Part shown: piece by piece, positions 56,708 through 64,000 of the stretch
Position numbering within the stretch: the first letter of the stretch is position 1
Layout of the letters: each line of letters starts with the position of its first letter
Assembly: GCA_029747585.1 (NCBI GenBank)
Contig: JAPEVF010000087.1
Coordinates: 1 to 64,000 of the forward strand
DNA: 64,000 nt
Origin: Pleurotus djamor
Lineage: Eukaryota; Basidiomycota; Agaricomycetes; Agaricales; Pleurotaceae
Direction of reading: 5' to 3'
The notes under the pieces: generated by a model
Seen by the model: only the letters and a program-made list of their open reading frames with translations
The model's database searches: none
Told to the model about the DNA's origin: nothing
Position numbers and translations under genes: made by a program

Positions 56708-58688
56708 CTAGAATGAGGTAGTCGCATTAACACTTATTGGGACGTCAAGTATCCACCGGTTAATTAAATCCTATGCTGCATGTCAGACAGTATTCCCAGA
56801 GGATGTGCTATTATAACTCACAAATGCTGCGTCGGCTTGATCGTATGGAACCATATGTCTATAAATGAGACGGGTGACATGAGTAGGGAAATAGCCATTT
56901 AGATAGTGACGGGGTACTCACCCCGCATCATAAACGTTAACGAAGGTGACATTCCCTGCAGAGAAACCGGCGCCACCAGCGCTCCGAACCTCTCCTGCGA
57001 TTCGGCCAGAGGAGGCAGTAAGCCAAGGGATAGCTTTCGCCTTGTTGAACTCCTCGCGGAATTGACTATCCAACAGTTCAACCCAACGCTCGTTTCCCTG
57101 TAAAGTAGAGCGTTTAGCTTGTCAACGGCGTGGGTGGACACTCCGATGACTCACAATGTAGTTACACATGGCATCTAGCCGTCCAAGTTGAGTATACAGG
57201 GTTGAAAGAGCATGTGTAGTAACTCACCAGCGTTGCCAGCATAAACGAGGAGCCGAACACCGTCGTTTACAAGCTCAGGAAGAAGCAGCGCGCTGTTATG
57301 CATACCATCACCTTGGCCGGTGAATGCTCTGTTGACTTCCATATTGCATGATTCGAAGTCCATGGATGGATTTACGCCAAGCTCTGCCTTGTGTGACGGG
57401 TCATTCATCCAGGTTTCGATCCACCCCATTTGCTTGTAGCACAACTCGCCGTCCTTGGATCGGTCACATTTTACGCGAACGTCGTAAGGATTCAGACCAG
57501 ATTCTGTCACAGCAGATACGTGAGCATAGGTAGGGAAGAGGGGAACGAGTGGCACTTACGGAGGAGAGGGGAGAATAGTTGTGTGTTGCAGTAGATGATA
57601 GCGGGCATGCAGGTAAACCGAGAGTTGAACTTATAGCAACTGTTGATTAGCCGTTGGCATGTTGGGATCTTTGTGCGAAGAGAGGCGCATTGAGGGCCGT
57701 CGGTGTCGAAAACCGGGAATGGGCCGTCACAGAGGTAGTCAGCGATGGATCCCATTTGGGTATATGGGTCAGTAAGGCCGTTGGCCAATATGACAGACGC
57801 AAGGTTGATGCGCCGAAGTCCAGGAGTGGGCGCCACGCTAAGTTGCTTATTCTGCTTGTGGATGAGGTTGGCAAAGTTGGGGGCGTACGTGCCGCCGTAG
57901 CTTTCTGCAGCGATGTGGAATGGGACATCGGCGTACTCTGGGAAACGGTTGAGGAAGAGTTCGAGGAAAGCGTACACATCGATGGCTGCCGCAGGAGTAT
58001 TGTTCACGGTAGAGCCGTCGTCGGAGTAGGAGTAGCCGACATTGACAGGTTGGTCGAGGAAGATGATATTGGCATTGGTGTTCCAGCTGTTAGGGTTGAA
58101 CTTGGTGCCTTGCCCATTGTCTGCGATAGCGCAAGGACCAAGCTCGAATAGCAAGCCAGTGGTTGAGCTACAGCCTGGGCCCCCATTGAGCCACAAAATC
58201 AGCGGGGCAGTTTCGGGTGAATTGCGAGCCTCAAAGAACCTTATGGAAATGACTGATTAGGTTGAGACTGCTTCAAAGACAGGAGCCGACTAACCAGAAG
58301 AACAGATGTTTCGAGTCTGAGCCATCAAGATAGCCCGAGTACTGCTTGACAGAGGGATCACATAACTTTGGCTTCGAAAAGCGCAACTGATAATCATGGA
58401 AGTGAGGGTGTGAAACCAATTCATCTACGAGCCACCGTGTCAGTTTCGCGCCAAGTAAGCATAATATGATGGACGCGTACAAAGAAGGCCATTCTGCTTG
58501 ATGTACTCCTTCCCTGAGTGGAACCATGTCTCCAACTCCTGCTTTCCAGATAGGATGGCCTGTGCAGTCGCGTCCACAAGGCTTCCAGGATTACTGAGGG
58601 TCGACGCGCTGAATACAGCTTGTTCTTGAGTGGGGAAAGCGGCAGCAAGCTGCAATGCAAGCAAAAGGAAACTGAGGATGGCTTTCAT
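56708..58688 (-). CDS. Secreted/vacuolar serine carboxypeptidase, family S10
   Basis: Eight exons, complement of 58481-58688, 58295-58424, 57560-58239, 57228-57503, 57155-57174, 56922-57097, 56822-56858 and 56708-56770, give 529 residues. There is a signal peptide (MKAILSFLLLALQLAAAF), then a short propeptide. The oxyanion segment is LWLNGGPGCSS. The catalytic Ser is in AAESYGGTYAP, Asp in the VYAGNADAMCNYIGN block (its codon split by an intron) and His in GHMVPYDQ. The last exon supplies DLINRWILDVPIS, the usual terminal helix. It removes C-terminal residues from peptides. S10 includes both carboxypeptidase Y and the Kex1 enzyme that trims Lys/Arg after Kex2 cleavage; no C-terminal membrane span is seen, so it is nearer the soluble type. 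It is next to two Kex2-type precursor genes. Confidence 0.9.
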
Positions 58689-58917
58689 GATGGTGGTTCG
58701 CAACGATGCGGACAGTCCCAGCGGCAAGTACCTCAACGATCGGTGCCCGTTTTGGAAATCTCTTATCTCACGCCTCTCGGGGTCGTCGGTGACTGAGCAG
58801 AAACTACCCGGATGTTGGGGTAAGTTGGAGGACACCAAACCAAGTTTCAGAGTAGTCCGAAGTGATATACAGCCCTACTGATCTATGGTCTAACTACAGC
58901 GATCACTCATCACTAGC

Positions 58918-60306
58918 TCAAACGCGGGGACGGGGCTTCTGCTGACGCGGAGGAGAAGGGGGAGGAGTGGGAAGACCTCTGGCCATGCAGTTTTCGACAC
59001 ATTGCTGCCATCCGGCTTGAGTTAATTGACCAGCAAGCACGAGCATAGTACAAGCTCCTTCACATTCAGCGCGCTGTAGAATTCTATGAGCATGTCGGAC
59101 ACCACAGTCGTTAGTAGAAAAACGACTCACGGTGGCACGTTTGGAGAGCGCTTCCTCGCCAACGGAGCGCCTGGCTTTCTTTCCAGCCTTCTGACGGGGA
59201 GGAGAAGGGGGAGGGGTGGGAAGTCCACGGGCCATACAGTTCTCAACGCAGTTTTGCCATCCGGCTTGAGTGAGTTGACCAGCGAGGACGAGCATCGTGC
59301 AGGCACCCTCACACTCAGCTCTCTGTAGGCATGGGTCGGATGAGTCATACGGAGTGATTGGCAGGAAGTTTCGAGTAACTGACGTTAGCACGCTTCGACA
59401 GAGAACCTTCCTCCTGTGAGTCAAGAGAGCGACCGCCCTTTCGTCCGGTACGTGGTGGAGAAGGAGGAGGAGTCGGGAGACCACGAGCCATACAGTTTTC
59501 AACGCATCCTTGCCATCCGGCTTGAGTTAATTGACCAGCGAGCACAAGCATGGTACAAGCGCCTTCGCACTCAGCGCGCTGCGAGTGTGGATGAGTATGA
59601 GCTTGTGGAACGGAAGCAGAGACATGACTGACGGTAGCACGCTTCTCTACGGAACGAACTTTCTTCTTGCCTCCCTTTTGACGTGGAGGAGAGGGAGGAG
59701 GCGTAGGGAGGCCACGAGCCATGCAGTTCTCAACGCAGCCTTGCCATTGAGCCTGAGTGATGGAACCAGCGAAGACAAGCATAGTACAAGCTCCTTCGCA
59801 CTCCGCTCGCTAGAGGATAGTCAATACACTGAACAAGGTGGAGAGGATGTGGATACGCACCGTAGCACGTTTTTCGACGGAGCGAACTCCTTTCTTCCCA
59901 CCATTTTTCGTTGGCCTCTGTCCGTTTTGTTGAGGGAGGGGAGCGGGCGCAGGAGGCGGAGTCGGTGGGGGCGTAGGCAGTCCGCGAGCCATACAGTTCT
60001 CGACACAGCCTTGCCATTGAGCTTGCGTGATTGAACCAGCGAGGACGAGCATTGTACAAGCTCCCTCGCACTCGGCACGCTGGAGTTGGGTATTAGATGA
60101 GAAGATGTCTGAATGTCAAACGGGCTACGTACAGTAGCGCGTTTCGCCAGACTACTAGTATAGTCGGCTTCCTCAGCACTGTTGAAATCAATGAATGAGT
60201 TCGTCATCGGGACCATTCACAAGATGGATACGCACATTGGTGAGGCAAAGACGTCAGAGACCTGCACAAGGACTGCGAGGACAATGAATTTCATCGAAAT
60301 TTGCAT
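58918..60306 (-). CDS. Five-module twin-CX3C secreted precursor
   Basis: Seven exons, complement of 60236-60306, 60133-60178, 59861-60079, 59633-59809, 59384-59578, 59131-59322 and 58918-59073, give 351 residues. The signal peptide is MQISMKFIVLAVLVQVSDVF. Exon 2 ends SLAKRAT. Exons 3-7 are five modules RAECEGACTMLV..(Q/S)(I/L)TQA, with CX3C-X16-CX3C and the second pair CVENC. Each is followed by MARGLPTPPP(S/T)PP and a basic linker. Exons 3-6 close with EKRAT, SKRAN or SKRAT, that is, Kex2 sites just before the next module. The last ends QQKPRPRV. All module boundaries are phase 0. It is the largest array in the family here and lies outside the palindrome. Confidence 0.87.
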
Positions 60307-61038
60307 GGTGGTGGGTTTAGTAAAGCTCTGCTTTGGTGGTAGATGTTCTTGAGAAGTGACCAGCACTACTGAAGAACCAACAGAGTGAGTGAGGCAGCTT
60401 TTATAGCATTTTTCGTTGCCCTATGTCACGACGGACGCCCAGTCGACATGGATGAGTCCTCCGGGCGAGTCCGCGTCGAAACAGCTCCCTGGAGTTGACA
60501 TGGTTTTGTTTTCATCAGGTCTGTGTCGTGTAGTAGTGATGATGGCCGATCGTCAACCCTCTGATGAGGGTCTATGCCACGGAGCCCAACGTCGAAACGC
60601 CGATTCTAACACCGCGGCACCATCCATCACTGATGCTCCTGTGCACTTTGCTTACTTGACTTGAACCGAGAGCCGAAGAGCTCAACCGTCCTTCGGGGTG
60701 GATGAAACGACCGCGACCATCGGTGCGCGTCTGGCTATTTGTTGCATGGAGGACACCAGGGTAACTCAGGGATTCGCGGACAGATGAGTGCTGCATCGGG
60801 TGTCATGATTCATAATCAAGGGATTATGTTCGCTCGGAAACTCCGGGATGAAGAGTACCGACGTTGGGCTGAATGGACAGCGTTTCTGCCAGGTAGCGTG
60901 CTCGACCAATGACCCTGCATCAGAGCAGTGTAACACTACAATAGAAATTCAGTAAGAAGTCTGACGACCCTTGACGTTCAGCACTGTTGTACGGGAGAAA
61001 GAAGGGACAGAGTGCAACAGGGGTATAAAGAATCGACA
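60307..61038. other. Intergenic, promoter of the five-module gene
   Basis: This is a 730-bp stretch with the promoter at 60360-60405 and the 3' flank of the MFS gene. No other gene is seen. Confidence 0.5.
60360..60405 (-). promoter_or_regulatory. TATA box plus palindrome promoter
   Basis: TATAAAA (60399-60405, minus strand) is followed at 33 bases by TCAGTAGTGCTGG (60360-60372) and GGTCACTT. Two positions of the left half-site differ from the consensus; spacing is unchanged. It serves the gene starting at 60306, outside the repeat, which shows that the element follows the gene family and not just the duplication. Confidence 0.72.
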
Positions 61039-63126
61039 CTACACATCCGCGACCTCAGTATCACTATCCCGCTTGTCTTCCTTGATATGCCACTGCTCGT
61101 CGGTCTGCGTACTCAAAGGAAGCCCCTTCATCAAGAAACTACTCAAAAGTCCCAACCCAGCAATCCCAATAAGCACCTGCCAAAACACCCGTAGACTATC
61201 TGCGAATGCGAATCGAACGGTATCTCGCAGGTCAGACGGTAGATGGGGTATAACGGGAATGATCGAGTATGCGTAGGATCCTCCCTGTGTAGAGCCCGGG
61301 AGTTGCGAAGCTAGCAGAGAAAGACGTTTCTTCAGCTCATTTTGCAGGACTGTGCTGCCGATGGTAACACCCCAAACCTGTCGTTGGAAAATATATGGTA
61401 AGAATGAAGAGTTCCCAATACCATCCACGCATTGCTTACCGTTGCAAAAGAGCGGACAAATAACAAGAAGGCGAGCGAAGGCGCATTGAGTGTCACAGGT
61501 AGTGGGGCTTGAACAGGGAAAACCGTCGTAGAGTATTCCAAACTACATACAGCTTGGGTTGGGGTTACCAGGAAAAGAGGGAGCTGAGATACTTACCCAA
61601 TTCCTACTCCTAAGAGGACGGTGAAGCCGACAGCTTTGCCCTTGGTGCTATCCGCATCCAGTGTGGTCAGTAGTCCCAGTCCGACCATCATAAAGCACCA
61701 TCCGATGTACATTTGCGGTCTGTATCGCAGCGTGCGCTTAACGGAGATACCGGCGAGCACGAACGCAGGAGCAAGCGTGGACAATCCTAGAAGGAGGACA
61801 CCGGACGCAACCGGTGAACGTCCTTTACATGCCTGGTAAAACACAGGGATGAAATCTAGATGTAGGTGTTTAGCCTGGAATCGCACACAAGAAGCTCAAA
61901 TTCAAAAAGCGCGTACAAACCGAGCCAAGGGCTATGATGGCCACAAAGAACGTCTGGAGATATCTAGACAACGGAAGCGATATTCAGTCTTCAATATATC
62001 CATATCCAACGCAAAAAGCCGACTTGCCCACTAGCACTAGTGCGATTGGACATGACGGCCCAGGGTATCTGTTTGACGGAAGTCAGACGACGAGGGGGCT
62101 AAGAAACTTCCAATCCATACCAAAGGGAATTCTGCCCATTTCGCTTCGTAGAAAACGAAGAGAGCCAGACCGAAAAGGCCAAGCACCAATGGTACTAGTA
62201 CGCGGGCCGAATCCCATGGTGCGACGACTCCACCCCATGTCAAGGCAATGGTGCAAGATGTGGTACTGGCGACAATCAGGAAATTGCCACTAACGACGGT
62301 TCATTTTGGATGAGAATGGAGAAGAGACGCCTAAATACTTACATCCAATCCAAGCGTCGAATCTTGGACGAAAATGAACCAGGAGGCGTGGGCAGATTCA
62401 TGAACACCAAGACGAAGGTGGCAGCAAGGCCGCAGATGGGGAGATTGAGATCTAACCAGGCGAGCTATGAGACGGGTAGAGGGTCTGGATGAAGAGGCGT
62501 ACAGAAAAGCCATCGCCAATTCCCTTGGGAAGCTAGAGAGCCACCAACGACTGGCCCAATGAAACACGCAGTGCAGAAAGTTCTAGTAGAATTCCAAGTC
62601 AACAATAAGTAGACGCAGAAATAAGATGGATACGAAGCACGAACATGCCAAATATTCCGGTGTAAACGCCACGCTCTTCCAAGGACACTAGATCCGCGAG
62701 AACTATATACGCCAGCGCTTGGATACCTCCCCCTCCGAGTCCCTGAACTGTTCGCCCTGCAATCATCATGTTCATGTTTGACGCAGCTCCGCAGATTGCG
62801 CTGCCAATAGAGAAAAACAAGATGCAGAGTAGAAGGGTCGGGCGGCGTCCAAACGTCTGTGCAAGACCACCACTCATGGGGAGAATCGCAGTCGACGACA
62901 GGGCGTACGCGGAGCCTACCCAGATAAACTCTGTTGCATGGAGCGCCAGAGCGATTGTTGGCAGCGCAGTGGATACGGCCGTGAGTTCCAAAGCGTAGAG
63001 AAAGAGGGTAATGCACAGAGACAGCATTATCAGCCAGAAGCCCAGCCCCTTCTCCGGCGCATTCGATTGTGGCTCCTTTTCGGGCTCAACAGACGGAGGC
63101 TCAGAGTCGGGGGTTGGGCTGGACAT
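61039..63126 (-). CDS. MFS transporter, DHA2 (multidrug) type
   Basis: Nine exons, complement of 62645-63126, 62503-62582, 62343-62451, 62121-62289, 62028-62068, 61921-61963, 61597-61874, 61440-61542 and 61039-61377, give 547 residues. TM1 begins LGFWLIMLSLCITLFLYALE. TM2-3 carry FIWVGSAYALSSTAILPM and FGRRPTLLL (motif A-like). GRTVQGLGGGGIQALAYIVL is motif B of the 14-TM drug:H+ antiporters. PVVGGSLASQGNWRWLF is motif C region. Later helices include YQACKGRSPVASGV and the terminal VLIGIAGLGLLSSFL. It probably exports small molecules across the plasma membrane. One intron (between 62028 and 61963) appears to use a GC donor (GCAAGT). Confidence 0.88.
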
Positions 63127-64000
63127 GGTCAAGGGTTAGAAAAATGAAGAGACTTGCAATTTTTGCGAGTTCAAGAGGGCCACAGGTTGGGCCACAGCTA
63201 TGATGCATGATGTATTGATGCCTCGAAGTTCTGTGCACACATTTGTGACCCAAAGCTACGGATCCTAAAAATAGCTACAGCTGAGGCTACTTACAGCGTG
63301 GGTGTGGGTGACAGTCAGTGATTTAGGCGGCGTAGAAATTTGTATTCATGTAGCTACCATGCTTCTGAGGGCGTCGCTTAGCTGTGCCCTGATGGACTGA
63401 TGAGGGTGAATACCCATGAGTACCCTTGTTTTCCTGAAACCGAACTGAGTCAAGCTCAAGCGAGTGGGTGCATTGATGAAAGAGTTGCAATCCGGAAACG
63501 TGAATGTTGGTGGTTCATTTCAAAGTTGACAAGCATTGGGCGCCAAAGCTTTCCGAATATCCCACGTGGTGAAGACCTCCGCGGAATGAACCCGTAGGGG
63601 CAGATAGGGGCGAATTTACTTATGCGAACCGCGAAGCGTAGGCTCCAGCCCCGAGCCAGCAGCTCTTAACCAGAAATCATCAGCAAAGCTGTTCTAGCAC
63701 AAGCTTACTTATCACTTTCGACACCGATCCATCGGACACTGTCCTTTCGAATAGACAAGTTCCAATCTAATATTGATGTTCTCGGAGAAACAGGATCAAT
63801 GTAACTATAACCGATTATACCAACAGAAGATTGATCGCATCACAGCCAACTTATCAGTTATCACACCTGATCTTCATTATACTTCCCACCTGGGCTGGAA
63901 GACCCGAACTGCTCGATGTTCTTCGAGATAAGAATTGGAACGGTGTGCTGGAAGACATTCGGTGAGAAAGTACGAAAGGCAAATGCATGGAACTCACTGT
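63127..64000. other. Intergenic at window end
   Basis: This is 870 bp upstream of the MFS gene. I find no supported gene, repeat or RNA gene. A 65-codon frame at 63400-63597 has no other evidence. Confidence 0.5.

Larger units (their letters stand above)
37599..56726. repeat. Right arm of large inverted repeat
   Basis: This is the mirror of bases 1-18884. It is separated from the left arm by an 18.7 kb spacer, so this is not a hairpin-type perfect palindrome. The limit given at 56726 only reflects where the left arm leaves the window. The repeat includes at least the last codons and stop of the S10 carboxypeptidase gene (56708-56770), so the true end probably lies further out in both directions. 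Confidence 0.95.

Noticed and set aside
56764..56775. A 12-nt last exon for the S10 gene ending His-Arg-Ile-stop
   Set aside because: Shifting the acceptor to GCATAG gives DLINRWILDVPIS, the expected C-terminal helix, so the gene is complete and not truncated.
1..64000. CRISPR arrays, bacterial operons, tRNA or rRNA genes
   Set aside because: The DNA is eukaryotic with spliced genes, and no tRNA-like cloverleaf or rRNA segment was noticed by eye. A tRNAscan run was not possible.

Overview
This is nuclear DNA of a filamentous fungus, most likely a mushroom-forming basidiomycete (Agaricomycetes). The genes carry many introns, mostly 45-70 nt. The gene families point the same way: paired cerato-platanins, BCS1-like AAA ATPases, an AhpD-like protein, a tricalbin-like SMP/C2 protein, a BAHD acyltransferase and small secreted proteins with Kex2-type sites. 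No species is named because nothing in the window fixes one. Nine isolated N characters, most of them at or near homopolymer runs, mark local assembly uncertainty.

The layout is dominated by a large inverted repeat. Bases 1-18884 reappear in reverse complement as about 37599-56726, and the left arm runs off the window edge. Read inward, each arm holds: a multi-micro-exon secreted peptide precursor, a small one-TM protein, cerato-platanin 1, a small hypothetical gene, a glyoxalase-like protein, cerato-platanin 2, two BCS1-like ATPases in tandem, a variable patch, a DUF1275 membrane protein, and a four-module secreted precursor. Inside this lies a second, more diverged inverted pair (about 19797-22470 and 33477-36170), made of an AhpD-like gene and a single-module secreted protein. 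The single-copy core (22855-32860) encodes a tricalbin-like protein, a two-module secreted precursor, a BAHD acyltransferase, the polyadenylation factor Pfs2, and a third copy of the single-module protein. Outside the right arm are a serine carboxypeptidase (S10), a five-module secreted precursor and an MFS (DHA2) transporter.

The most striking content is two kinds of secreted precursor. Seven genes encode a family built from a twin CX3C module (CX3C-X12 or X16-CX3C) followed by a Pro-rich basic tail. There are one to five modules per protein, usually one per exon. In the X16 precursors, modules are separated by Lys-Arg sites, as expected for Kex2 processing into hairpin peptides. All seven promoters share a TATA box followed at fixed spacing by the palindrome CCAGCAGTGCTGG and GGTCACTT, and an eighth such promoter has no gene. 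Separately, each arm has a gene of nine very short exons, in which exons of about 27-39 nt each encode one copy of a repeat around ADW-RR-EA-L-S-G-V. This would release octapeptide-like products after Kex2, Ste13-type and carboxypeptidase trimming.

The two arms are close in sequence but not functionally equal. One arm or the other shows a lost splice acceptor, a lost stop codon creating antisense overlap with a cerato-platanin, a gained stop, and a homopolymer frameshift. Whether the palindrome is real or partly an assembly product of a dikaryon cannot be settled from the sequence alone.
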